Both the position numbers and the translations under genes were made by a program. From an uncultured Cellvibrio sp. (lineage in GTDB: Bacteria > Pseudomonadota > Gammaproteobacteria > Pseudomonadales > Cellvibrionaceae), in the NCBI GenBank assembly GCA_946886255.1, contig CAMPIG010000291.1:1-6229 (forward strand): a DNA stretch of 6,229 bases, written 5' to 3'. Shown in pieces: positions 1 to 6,229 of this stretch; positions within the stretch are counted from its first letter, which is position 1, and every line of letters starts with the position of its first letter. The notes beneath the pieces are model-generated. The model searched no databases, was not told the DNA's origin, and worked only from the letters and a program-made list of their open reading frames with translations.

Positions 1-1261
1 TGATATAAATACGTGTTACCGGCCCCAGCGATTGCATCAGATGAAAATTAATCAGCAACTGGAATACCACACTTTCCAACCAGACTTGAATTTTTTCCAG
101 GGGGGCCAATTCTCCGCTGAAGCGAGAGGTCAGATCCGTTCGCCAATAGGGCGCACTCAAACCGCCAATAGCATTTAAAAAATATGCATCCTGTGTTGTT
201 AACGCTGTGGCCAGAGCGGCGTCGATAAGGTTAGGAGTGATACCCATACCGATTTCCGTCTCCAGCCAATCAATAGCCGCCGCCGCGCCATTAACCGTCG
301 CTTCCCATGCATAAAGCGGCGCAGATGACGTACTGGCTGGATCAGGCAACCACAGCGGGCTGACCAATAATCCCGCCGGGGCTTCATGTTGCCCGGCTAC
401 ACGCTGGATAAACGCACCGGTACCGATATTGATATAGCACGCATCCTGTTCGGGCATACAGCGTGCAAACAGCGATGCCCCCTGATCGCGCTGACAGCTG
501 TTCAGCGGAATATCATGGTCACGCAACCTCAAGTGACCGAACATACTGTTATGCCAGACGCATACCGGCAAGATCGCTGAATCAATCCGAAAGCAGTCCA
601 ATAAATCACGATCCCACTCGTTGGAAAACAGATTCCACAACAATGTGCGTTGCGCGTGTCCGGGGTCAATAAAGGTTTGAGCCGTGTCGCTGTGCAGCAG
701 ATTGCAAAACAGGTAACTGGCAATGGGACCGATCATCAATTCGTGGGAGTTTGCTGCTGATGTGACTGAGTCAATATGATCAAGGCACCAGCGGATCTTA
801 CTCGCTCCATAGTGGGGAGAAATACGAATACCTGTGCGTTGCTGCACTTCATGTTGGGAGAGGGACAGGTTGTGCAGCAAGGACTCAGCACGCCGATCTT
901 GCCAGCTTAATACGGGCGATAAAGCAGCACCGGTCTCACGTTGCCAGCCGAGTAGCGATGATCCCTGCCCCGCAAAACCGGCAGCCGTTACGTTGCGGAC
1001 CTCCTCACCCAGCTCATCAACAATGTGTTCAAGGCAGGTGCGAATGCCCGCGAGAATTTCCTCGCCATCCTGCTCAACATGAACATGCTGCTGTTCATCC
1101 GAATAAGTGTGTGTCGCACAGGAAGCAGAGAACATACTGACCTGCTCCCCGGTAGTGCGATACACGGCTACCCGACTGCTCTGACCGCCCTGGTCTATCG
1201 CCAGAACCAGCGGTTCAGCCGCGTTAGTTGTTGAGGAATAACGTGGATGGTTTTGCGGCAT
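1..1261 (-). CDS. FGGY-family carbohydrate (polyol) kinase, glycerol-kinase-like, 3' end off the window
   Basis: Translating the minus strand from the ATG at 1261-1259 gives 420 codons with no stop, running off the left edge. I see no frameshift. The FGGY fold is supported in order: an N-terminal phosphate-1 loop IDQGGQSSR (about residues 22-30), GFAGQGSSLLGW (about 98-109), SWQDRR (119-124), IDPGHAQRTLLWN (about 198-210), the catalytic-Asp motif RDQGAS with D259, the ATP-side loop GTGAF (280-284) and GLSAPYW (367-373). FGGY kinases phosphorylate sugars or polyols with ATP in the cytoplasm, and members are usually about 450-520 residues, so perhaps 50-90 C-terminal residues are missing. The closest overall pattern I recall is glycerol kinase, but the NQRET glycerol-binding segment is replaced by GQGSS, so glycerol is doubtful and the substrate is unknown. 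The start overlaps the upstream DUF2214 stop by one base and has no clear Shine-Dalgarno, suggesting coupled translation. Residues 1-17 precede the conserved fold and look like a variable tail. Confidence 0.9.
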   Translation of the reverse strand, partial: MPQNHPRYSSTTNAAEPLVLAIDQGGQSSRVAVYRTTGEQVSMFSASCATHTYSDEQQHVHVEQDGEEILAGIRTCLEHIVDELGEEVRNVTAAGFAGQGSSLLGWQRETGAALSPVLSWQDRRAESLLHNLSLSQHEVQQRTGIRISPHYGASKIRWCLDHIDSVTSAANSHELMIGPIASYLFCNLLHSDTAQTFIDPGHAQRTLLWNLFSNEWDRDLLDCFRIDSAILPVCVWHNSMFGHLRLRDHDIPLNSCQRDQGASLFARCMPEQDACYINIGTGAFIQRVAGQHEAPAGLLVSPLWLPDPASTSSAPLYAWEATVNGAAAAIDWLETEIGMGITPNLIDAALATALTTQDAYFLNAIGGLSAPYWRTDLTSRFSGELAPLEKIQVWLESVVFQLLINFHLMQSLGPVTRIYI

Positions 1262-1698
1262 CAAACGCGCGCCATGAAGACGGCAAGCAAGGGCAAGAGC
1301 ACAACAGCCAGCAACTCGATACGCTGCACCAGTCGGATTTTTGCCGGGAGGGGCATCAGGGTATCCGGTGGCAGATTAGCCGAGCGTTTACGGGCTTTGA
1401 AAAACACCAACGTGGGCCAGATGGATAACAAGGCCACAATGACAAACAGCGTTACCTTTGCATGAAACAAGCCATTCTGGGCATAAAAAATAGCGGGTTT
1501 GCCCACCCAGAACACCTTGCCCAGCCCCGTCAATAACACCAGGATGGCGGCAGCACCGTACAAACCATCCAGCATAAAAAGACGTTTGATTTGCTGAGGG
1601 CTTGCCTCCGTCACAAACAACAGGTGCTGGGCCACCAGCGCCGCGAACAACACCATAAAACCGAGATAATGCAGATAAGTTATCAACGCTTCCGCCAT
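1261..1698 (-). CDS. DUF2214-family small integral membrane protein
   Basis: The 145-residue product is strongly hydrophobic, with four likely membrane helices at about residues 5-28, 44-64, 79-101 and 126-143. Between helices 2 and 3 is a GLGKVFWVGKP segment, followed by FHAK and LLSIWPT near helix 3. This arrangement and length match my recollection of the DUF2214 (COG3556) predicted inner-membrane proteins, whose function is unknown. The family name rests on recall, not on a search. The charged loop after helix 3 (KARKR) is probably cytoplasmic by the positive-inside rule. The ATG at 1698 has a GGAG Shine-Dalgarno nine bases upstream, which supports this start. The gene follows a terminator and is the first of a two-gene unit: its TGA (1263-1261) shares its A with the kinase ATG. 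A role in transport or sensing linked to the kinase is possible, but only the arrangement suggests it. Confidence 0.82.
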   Translation of the reverse strand: MAEALITYLHYLGFMVLFAALVAQHLLFVTEASPQQIKRLFMLDGLYGAAAILVLLTGLGKVFWVGKPAIFYAQNGLFHAKVTLFVIVALLSIWPTLVFFKARKRSANLPPDTLMPLPAKIRLVQRIELLAVVLLPLLAVFMARV

Positions 1699-1751
1699 GA
1701 ATCAGGACTCCATTGAAAAAGATGCGATGAGCATACCCTTTATCGAGGCGC

Positions 1752-1793
1752 AAAAAAAAGCGGCCTGATCTAAAAAGACCGGGCCGCTTTTTT
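1752..1793 (-). terminator. Rho-independent terminator after the DUF1820 gene
   Basis: The GC core GCGGCC (1760-1765) pairs with GGCCGC (1782-1787). It is flanked by eight A residues on the left (1752-1759) and six T residues on the right (1788-1793), giving a stem of up to 12 bp with a loop of about 16 bases. Read on the minus strand, the hairpin ends in eight T residues and lies 29 bases beyond the DUF1820 stop, as expected for a terminator of that gene. It should separate DUF1820 from the DUF2214-kinase pair. The A/T flanks are symmetric enough that it could also work rightward, although no plus-strand gene ends there. Confidence 0.88.
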
Positions 1794-1822
1794 GCTCAAA
1801 ACGTTGATGCAAAAATGCTTTG

Positions 1823-2161
1823 CTACTCTCCGGAGCCCGGATTGGGTATAAACCCGCCATAGGGAAACTGGGCCACTTTGTCGTTGCCCTTGAATTCGCT
1901 GATCCTGGCTGAACCTTCTTTTTCCACCTCATCGATGCGCACAATGGCATGCATGGGAATATAAGAGCGTTTCACGTCCGCGAACTCATTCTTCAAGCGC
2001 TCCTCCGCCGGATCAACCAGCAACTGACTGCGCTCGCCAAAGACAAACTCCTCAACTTCGATAAATCCATACATCTCGCTCTGGTATATGGCTCGAGCAA
2101 AGACCTCATACACCTGCCCTTGATTAAGGAAAATGACCTTGTAAGTGGGTTTAACTGCCAT
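1823..2161 (-). CDS. DUF1820 family protein
   Basis: The 112-residue soluble protein begins MAVKPTYKVIFLNQGQVYEV and contains YGFIEVEEFVFGE (about 31-43) and RSYIPMHAIVRIDEVEKEG near the middle, ending in a glycine/proline-rich tail. This matches my recollection of the DUF1820 family, short proteins of about 105-115 residues found mainly in gammaproteobacteria and without an assigned function. There is no signal peptide, membrane helix or cysteine cluster. The ATG at 2161 is preceded by a weak GAGAG purine stretch. The gene is divergent from miaB, an arrangement I recall in pseudomonads, and is closed by its own terminator, so it is probably monocistronic. The alternating hydrophobic strands suggest a small beta-rich fold, which is inference. 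Confidence 0.85.
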   Translation of the reverse strand: MAVKPTYKVIFLNQGQVYEVFARAIYQSEMYGFIEVEEFVFGERSQLLVDPAEERLKNEFADVKRSYIPMHAIVRIDEVEKEGSARISEFKGNDKVAQFPYGGFIPNPGSGE

Positions 2162-2189
2162 ATAACTCTCTGAATACGCGTTGCAGATG

Positions 2190-2202
2190 GCCGGATGCCG
2201 GC
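2190..2202. repeat. Small perfect inverted repeat in the DUF1820-miaB divergent region
   Basis: GCCGG (2190-2194), ATG, CCGGC (2198-2202) form a 5-bp stem with a three-base loop about 29 bases upstream of the DUF1820 start. It lies inside a slightly larger run with repeated GATGG at both sides. It could be a 5' UTR hairpin or a small operator, but short GC palindromes of this size arise by chance. Confidence 0.3.
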
Positions 2203-2286
2203 TGATGGGACGAAGGGCGCGAAGGATAGCACAATTCGGAATGTTTCTCGCCTGAACAACCTATAGGCTTTACCCCCCAAGGCCGC

Positions 2287-2292
2287 TATAAT
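2287..2292 (+). promoter_or_regulatory. Sigma-70-type -10 box of the miaB promoter
   Basis: A perfect TATAAT lies 44 bases upstream of the chosen miaB ATG. It is followed by a very GC-rich discriminator (GCGCGCCCG), a pattern common in gammaproteobacterial promoters of translation-related genes and often associated with stringent control. The -35 is not clear: at 17-base spacing the hexamer is TAGGCT, which is poor, and the better-looking CTTTAC (2268-2273) is only 13 bases away. The -10 is convincing, the rest is not. Confidence 0.6.
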
Positions 2293-2336
2293 GCGCGCCC
2301 GAGTTTTCTGCGTAATTTTTGATCAGGTTTGCTGCC

Positions 2337-3707
2337 ATGTCCACCACTGAAACCACAACCAAGAAGCTGTATATCAAGACCCACGGTTGTCAGATGAACG
2401 AGTATGATTCCTCGCGCATGCGCGATCTGCTGGGGGAGTCGCACAATATGGTGGCGACAGAAAACCCGGAAGATGCAGACGTTATCCTGATCAATACCTG
2501 CTCCATTCGCGAAAAGGCCCAGGAGAAGTTATTTCATGAGCTGGGCCGCTGGAAACAATTGAAGAAGAAGAATCCCAACCTGGTGATCGGTGTGGGTGGC
2601 TGTGTCGCCAGCCAGGAAGGCGCCGCTATTGCCGAGCGGGCGCCTTATGTCGACCTGATCTTCGGCCCGCAAACCCTGCACCGCCTGCCGGAAATGATGG
2701 AGACCAAGCGCGAAAACGGCGCGGTCGTGGTAGATATCAGCTTTCCCGAAATCGAAAAATTCGATCGCCTGCCCCAGCCCGATGCCGACGGCGTCAGTGC
2801 CTTTGTGTCAATTATGGAAGGCTGCTCCAAATACTGCACCTTCTGCGTCGTTCCCTACACTCGCGGTGAAGAAGTCAGCCGCCCGATGGCCGATGTCATG
2901 GCCGAGATTGTCCACCTGGCCGGTCAGGGTGTACGCGAGGTGAATTTGCTCGGTCAGAATGTCAATGCGTATCGCGGTGCGGGGAAAGACGGTACGGTAG
3001 TTGATCTGGCGGAACTGATTACGTATGTGGCAGCTATTGAGGGTATCGACCGCATTCGTTTCACTACGTCGCACCCGGTGGAATTCAGTGATGCCTTGAT
3101 TGATGTATATAACGAGGTGCCCGAGTTGGTCAGCCACTTACACCTGCCGGTTCAAAGTGGTTCAGATCGGATCCTCATGGCGATGAAGCGCGGCCATACG
3201 GTGCTCGAATACAAATCCAAACTGCGTCGCCTGAAGAAAATTCGCCCTAATATCAGCTTCTCGTCCGACTTTATTATCGGCTTTCCCGGCGAAACAGATG
3301 CAGACTTCGAAGCCACCATGAAGTTGATCCACGACATGGACTTCGATACCTCCTTCAGTTTTATCTACAGTCCACGTCCCGGCACACCTGCAGCCGATTT
3401 ACCGGATAAAACGCCGGATGACATCAAGAAACAACGCCTGCAAATTCTGCAAGATCGCCTGATCCAGCAAGCTATGGGTATCAGCAGACGGATGGTCGGC
3501 AACACTGAGCGCATACTGGTGAACGGCTATTCGCGCAAAGACCCCGGCCAATTGTGCGGTCGCACGGAAAACAACCGCGTGGTGAACTTCCGCTGCGATA
3601 ACGCGGCGTTGATCGGTAAGTTTGCGGATATCCTGATCGAGGAAGCCTTGCCCAATTCATTGCGCGGCACCTTGATCAGTTCGGAGCTTGATACTGACTG
3701 GTGCTGA
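2337..3707 (+). CDS. miaB: tRNA-2-methylthio-N6-dimethylallyladenosine synthase MiaB
   Basis: MiaB is a radical SAM enzyme that adds a methylthio group to i6A at position 37 of tRNAs reading UNN codons, giving ms2i6A. The 456-residue product shows the full layout. The N-terminal UPF0004 domain carries the three auxiliary-cluster cysteines: C18 ([10 protein letters not shown]), C55 ([11 protein letters not shown]) and C89 ([11 protein letters not shown]). The radical SAM CX3CX2C motif is C163, C167 and C170, next to VVPYTRG. The segments [22 protein letters not shown] and [11 protein letters not shown] follow. A C-terminal TRAM domain spans about 383-447 ([11 protein letters not shown]). Similarity to the E. 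coli enzyme is close along the whole length, with a shorter C-terminal tail. I chose the ATG at 2337, preceded by a CAGG nine bases away. An in-frame TTG at 2319 would add six residues (MIRFAA) but has no better support. No cysteine is missing, so the gene looks intact. Confidence 0.98.
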   Translation: MSTTETTTKKLYIKTHGCQMNEYDSSRMRDLLGESHNMVATENPEDADVILINTCSIREKAQEKLFHELGRWKQLKKKNPNLVIGVGGCVASQEGAAIAERAPYVDLIFGPQTLHRLPEMMETKRENGAVVVDISFPEIEKFDRLPQPDADGVSAFVSIMEGCSKYCTFCVVPYTRGEEVSRPMADVMAEIVHLAGQGVREVNLLGQNVNAYRGAGKDGTVVDLAELITYVAAIEGIDRIRFTTSHPVEFSDALIDVYNEVPELVSHLHLPVQSGSDRILMAMKRGHTVLEYKSKLRRLKKIRPNISFSSDFIIGFPGETDADFEATMKLIHDMDFDTSFSFIYSPRPGTPAADLPDKTPDDIKKQRLQILQDRLIQQAMGISRRMVGNTERILVNGYSRKDPGQLCGRTENNRVVNFRCDNAALIGKFADILIEEALPNSLRGTLISSELDTDWC

Positions 3708-3725
3708 ATCGCTAATCTCACTTTG

Positions 3726-3780
3726 TTACCGTCGGCAGGAATACCGCTCCACGCCAGAGTCAATTTGTCGCCGCCGGTAA
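3726..3780. repeat. Imperfect inverted repeat in the gap between miaB and the membrane protein gene
   Basis: TTACCGTCGGC (3726-3736) is complementary to GCCGCCGGTAA (3770-3780) at 10 of 11 positions; the mismatch is T3732 opposite C3774. The loop is 33 bases. There is no T-run after it, so it is not a standard intrinsic terminator. It could be an mRNA processing or stabilising hairpin, or one copy of a dispersed repeat. It covers about half of the 112-base gap. Confidence 0.4.
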
Positions 3781-3819
3781 AGCAATTCGGCAGCGCTTGT
3801 TTAAGTAAGGATCCGCATA

Positions 3820-4779
3820 ATGAGGTTGAATAAGGACTACGTGTGGCCGATCGTCGGGCTGGCTGCGGTAGGATTTTCGGCGTGGCTGTTGTTCCATCAA
3901 CTGCGCGATATCTCTTTCGATGACATCGTCGCCAGCCTCGATGCTATTCCCATTCATGGCTGGCTCTTCTCCGCCCTCGCCACCCTTCTCGCCTACGCTG
4001 CCTTGGCTGGTTACGATGGCCTTGCGCTGCTGCATCTGCGTAAAAAAATTTCCTGGGGATACATCGCGGCAGCCTCGTTCACAGCCTATGCCATCGGTCA
4101 TAACATCGGCGCCTCGGTGTTTTCCGGCGCCGTGGTGCGCTACCGCGCCTACACAGCCAAGGGTTTGAGTGGCGCCGACGTCGGTGTGCTGGTGGCATTT
4201 TGCTCATTTACCTTCACGCTGGGCTCTATCCTGTTGGGCGGCATCGTATTGCTGATCGAGCCCCGGCTGCTCAACCGATTTTTTGAGGATGTGGCACTTT
4301 GGATTCCCATTGCCAGTGGCGTGGCAATGCTTGCTGTGGTGGGGCTTTACGTGGTCGGCAGTAGCCTGCGTCTCAAATCTTTGCGCATCCGCAATTTCCG
4401 CCTGCAGTATCCGCGTCTGCACATTGTGTTGCGTCAATTGATCATTGGGCCGTTGGAACTGATCGGTGCAGCAGCCATTATTTATTTTGCGTTACCGTCT
4501 GCGAGTAATCCGGGCTTCCTGTTGGTATTGGGCATCTTCCTCGCCTCTTTCTCCGCTGCGCTGGTTTCCCACGCGCCCGGCGGGTTAGGCGTGCTGGAAG
4601 TCGTCTTTCTGTTGGCTCTGCCGGATGTGAACCCAGCAGACGTCATCGCCGCGCTGCTCGTGTTTCGCCTGTTTTATCTGTTGATTCCTTTCGCGTTATC
4701 TCTGGTGATTGTGCTGTTGTTTGAGCACGACCAGTGGCTCCAGCGATGGCGCCTCACGCGCCGGCCACCAAATGAATAA
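3820..4779 (+). CDS. UPF0104 / lysylphosphatidylglycerol-synthase-type transmembrane protein
   Basis: This is a 319-residue polytopic inner-membrane protein with about seven or eight helices. The clear ones are near residues 9-27, 46-70, 121-146, 158-180, 203-224, 231-249 and 273-302. The signature HAPGGLGVLE (251-260), just after a serine/alanine-rich helix, and GAVVRYRAY (103-111) are typical of the COG0392 family. That family shares the membrane (flippase-like) domain of MprF; stand-alone members such as E. coli YbhN have no settled role, and the catalytic lysyl-transferase domain of full MprF is absent here. Lipid movement across the membrane is a reasonable guess only. The ATG at 3820 follows an AAGGAT Shine-Dalgarno with a seven-base spacer, which fixes the start. 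It lies 112 bases after miaB in the same direction. It may be co-transcribed, but the gap leaves room for its own promoter. The C-terminus is short, basic and probably cytoplasmic (RWRLTRRPP). Confidence 0.92.
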   Translation: MRLNKDYVWPIVGLAAVGFSAWLLFHQLRDISFDDIVASLDAIPIHGWLFSALATLLAYAALAGYDGLALLHLRKKISWGYIAAASFTAYAIGHNIGASVFSGAVVRYRAYTAKGLSGADVGVLVAFCSFTFTLGSILLGGIVLLIEPRLLNRFFEDVALWIPIASGVAMLAVVGLYVVGSSLRLKSLRIRNFRLQYPRLHIVLRQLIIGPLELIGAAAIIYFALPSASNPGFLLVLGIFLASFSAALVSHAPGGLGVLEVVFLLALPDVNPADVIAALLVFRLFYLLIPFALSLVIVLLFEHDQWLQRWRLTRRPPNE

Positions 4780-4847
4780 GTCGCAAGATGTATAACCGAA
4801 GGTTAGTAAAAAAGTGTTCAAAAGAATCAATTGGCCGATCAAGAGGC

Positions 4848-4876
4848 TTTTACCCATTCCGGGAATGGTTTAGTCT
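4848..4876 (+). promoter_or_regulatory. Possible promoter/operator upstream of the PhoH-like gene, with embedded inverted repeat
   Basis: CCATTCC (4854-4860) and GGAATGG (4862-4868) form a perfect 7-bp inverted repeat around a single G. It lies between a TTTTAC (4848-4853) and a TAGTCT (4871-4876) that are 17 bases apart, the usual -35/-10 distance, although both hexamers are weak. A palindrome in a promoter spacer is a classic operator layout. The other reading is a weak terminator for the membrane protein gene, since the hairpin is followed by a broken T-rich run (TTTAGTCTTT). I cannot decide between them. I do not see a good sigma-32 motif, although the E. coli ybeZ operon is heat-inducible. 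Confidence 0.35.
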
Positions 4877-4915
4877 TTAGCCGTGTATTGCCAAAAGAGC
4901 CTCGACCCTCCATTG

Positions 4916-5971
4916 ATGAATAGCCATGTAGTTACCAGTCCCGACGCTATCACCCGTCAATTGACCCTAGAACCGGATGATAGCCGACGTCTCGCCAACC
5001 TCTGCGGTCAGTTCGGCCAACACCTGCGCCAAATCGAACAACGCCTGAATGTGGAAATCCGCAACCGCGGCAACGAATTTGCCCTGGTTGGTGAAATACA
5101 TCCCACCCAGGCCGCCGCCGAATTATTACGCCACCTTTACCGAGAAACCGACAATGTCGAGCTGACGCCGGACGAGATTCATCTCGCCCTGCAAACCTCC
5201 GGCATAGAGGCCCTTATGGAACAACTGAATACCCCTTACGACGCTGGCACCGATGACACTGCCAATGAACAGGACACCGAAGATACCAGCGCCGGCATTA
5301 CCCTGATCCGCACCAAAAAATGCACCATCAAGCCGCGCGGTTTGAATCAGCAGCGTTATGTACGCTCAGTTCAGGACAATGACATCAACTTCGGCGTCGG
5401 CCCGGCCGGTACCGGTAAAACCTACCTCGCCGTCGCCTGCGCAGTTGAAGCGCTGTTGAAAGATGAAGTGGAACGAATTCTATTGGTGCGTCCAGCGGTA
5501 GAAGCCGGTGAAAAGCTGGGCTTCCTGCCCGGCGATCTCGCACAAAAGGTCGACCCTTACCTGCGTCCGCTTTATGACGCCCTGTTCGAGATGTTGGGTT
5601 TCGAAACAGTTGGCAAGTTGATGGAGCGCGGCGTCATCGAAGTAGCACCACTGGCCTTTATGCGCGGCCGCACCCTGAATAATTCTTTTGTCATCCTGGA
5701 TGAAAGCCAGAACACCACCCGCGAACAGATGAAGATGTTCCTTACACGCATCGGCTTTGGCACCACGGCGGTGATCACCGGCGATCCAACCCAGATTGAC
5801 CTGCCACGCGGTCAGCAATCCGGTTTACGTCATGCCATTGAAGTTCTGGAGAATGTGGCCGGTATCAGCTTCACCCACTTCAACTCCAAAGACGTTGTAC
5901 GCCATCCGTTGGTGCAACGTATCGTAGAGGCTTACGACCAGTTCGAGCAGAAACCGGGCACTACCGACTGA
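4916..5971 (+). CDS. ybeZ: PhoH-like ATPase (YbeZ type)
   Basis: The 351-residue product is a cytoplasmic PhoH-family P-loop ATPase, a partner of the YbeY RNase in rRNA maturation and ribosome quality control. An N-terminal domain (about 1-100) carries NLCGQFGQHLRQIEQRL and IRNRGNEF, a single-stranded-nucleic-acid-binding-like region in this family. PRGLNQQRYV follows. Walker A is GPAGTGKT (162-169), then LLVRPAVEAGEKLGFLPGD, Walker B FVILDE (258-263, D262 and E263) followed by SQNTT, then VITGDPTQIDLP and KDVVRHPLVQRIVEAY. All expected motifs are intact. Residues about 105-127 form an acidic linker with seven D/E and no K or R. I start at the ATG at 4916 because MNSHVV leads into the region conserved in pseudomonads; a GTG at 4883 would add eleven residues. 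Neither start has a good Shine-Dalgarno: AAAAGAG (4893-4899) is 16 bases from the ATG. The gene is five bases from ybeY, with which it must be co-expressed. Confidence 0.95.
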   Translation: MNSHVVTSPDAITRQLTLEPDDSRRLANLCGQFGQHLRQIEQRLNVEIRNRGNEFALVGEIHPTQAAAELLRHLYRETDNVELTPDEIHLALQTSGIEALMEQLNTPYDAGTDDTANEQDTEDTSAGITLIRTKKCTIKPRGLNQQRYVRSVQDNDINFGVGPAGTGKTYLAVACAVEALLKDEVERILLVRPAVEAGEKLGFLPGDLAQKVDPYLRPLYDALFEMLGFETVGKLMERGVIEVAPLAFMRGRTLNNSFVILDESQNTTREQMKMFLTRIGFGTTAVITGDPTQIDLPRGQQSGLRHAIEVLENVAGISFTHFNSKDVVRHPLVQRIVEAYDQFEQKPGTTD

Positions 5972-5976
5972 TCCTC

Positions 5977-6229
5977 ATGGCCACTCACGTTGATATTGAT
6001 GTTGCCAGCGGCAGCACCCGCATTCCCATTACCGAGCATATCGAACGCTGGATCAGTGCTGCCCTAACGGCAGTGCCTGATCTGGACCGGTCGGACACCG
6101 AAGTCAGCGTTTACATCGTTGATGAACCCGAAAGCCAGGAATTGAACCTGCGCTATCGCCAGCAAGACAAGCCCACTAATGTCCTCTCCTTCCCTGCCGA
6201 CATTCCACCCGAGCTGAATTTACCTTTAT
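5977..6229 (+). CDS. ybeY: Endoribonuclease YbeY, 3' end off the window
   Basis: YbeY is a small zinc-dependent single-strand endoribonuclease needed for 16S rRNA 3'-end maturation and 70S ribosome quality control. The 84 visible codons include a short alpha/beta start (THVDIDVASG), EVSVYIVDE (42-50), ELNLRYR (55-61) and PTNVLSFP (66-73), which together are diagnostic. R61 aligns by eye with the conserved basic residue (R59 in E. coli) proposed to contact RNA. The zinc-binding HxxxHxxxxxH motif would lie beyond the right edge, so the active site cannot be checked. Full members are usually about 150-160 residues, so roughly half is present. The ATG at 5977 lies five bases after the PhoH stop with no Shine-Dalgarno in the intervening sequence, which points to translational coupling. 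ybeX and lnt would be expected next, by analogy with E. coli. Confidence 0.95.
   Translation, partial: MATHVDIDVASGSTRIPITEHIERWISAALTAVPDLDRSDTEVSVYIVDEPESQELNLRYRQQDKPTNVLSFPADIPPELNLPL

Noticed and set aside
1..1261. Several short ORFs on both strands in the leftmost 1.2 kb, suggesting a broken or non-coding region
   Set aside because: They are all in other frames over one continuous minus-strand kinase frame with recognisable motifs. The frame has no stop because its end is outside the window.
1388..1753. A 121-codon minus-strand ORF overlapping the DUF2214 gene
   Set aside because: It is a frame shadow: its product has no family resemblance, while the overlapping DUF2214 frame has four clean membrane helices and a ribosome site.
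2319..2336. Upstream TTG start of miaB adding six residues
   Set aside because: The ATG at 2337 has a usable ribosome site and gives an N-terminus like known MiaB proteins.
3760..4101. A 113-codon minus-strand ORF over the start of the membrane protein gene
   Set aside because: It is antisense to a well-supported gene, and its low-complexity composition is typical of a shadow frame.
5480..5818. A 112-codon minus-strand ORF inside the PhoH-like gene
   Set aside because: It lies opposite highly conserved ATPase motifs and has no recognisable features of its own.
1..6229. Search by eye for CRISPR arrays, tRNA/rRNA genes, insertion sequences, attachment sites or phage genes
   Set aside because: No regularly spaced repeats, cloverleaf-like segments, transposase motifs or long terminal repeats were seen. 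The genes are housekeeping or common accessory families of similar composition.

Overview
The window reads as ordinary chromosomal DNA from a gammaproteobacterium. The MiaB, PhoH-like and YbeY proteins closely resemble those of Pseudomonas and related groups, and a DUF1820 gene sits divergently next to miaB. I lean towards the Pseudomonadales/Cellvibrionales side, possibly a Cellvibrio-like organism. That placement is an inference from protein similarity recalled from memory, not from a search.

Left half, minus strand (1-2161): three genes point leftward. A DUF1820 protein (1823-2161) is followed by a strong intrinsic terminator (about 1752-1793). Then comes a small four-helix DUF2214 membrane protein (1261-1698), whose stop codon shares one base with the start of an FGGY-family sugar/polyol kinase. 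The kinase runs off the left edge; 420 codons are visible without interruption. No complete ORF can be delimited there because its stop lies outside the window, but the frame is clearly real.

Right half, plus strand (2337-6229): from a divergent intergenic region of about 175 bases carrying a perfect TATAAT box, miaB (tRNA methylthiotransferase) is read rightward. A UPF0104/LPG-synthase-type integral membrane protein follows (3820-4779), then a PhoH-like ATPase of the ybeZ type (4916-5971), then the 5' part of ybeY (5977 to the right edge). In Escherichia coli the order miaB-ybeZ-ybeY-ybeX-lnt is well known. Here the order is the same except that the membrane protein lies between miaB and the PhoH gene.

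The right-hand genes serve translation and RNA quality: MiaB modifies position 37 of tRNAs, and YbeZ/YbeY act in rRNA maturation and ribosome quality control. The left-hand pair (DUF2214 plus FGGY kinase) looks like a small translationally coupled unit of unknown substrate. There is no mobile element, CRISPR array, tRNA, rRNA or obviously novel system. The four intergenic gaps are 112-175 bases long and hold the regulatory features listed. The most useful leads are the unusual substrate-site residues of the kinase, its coupling to a membrane protein, the membrane protein inserted in the miaB-phoH order, and two inverted repeats in gaps.
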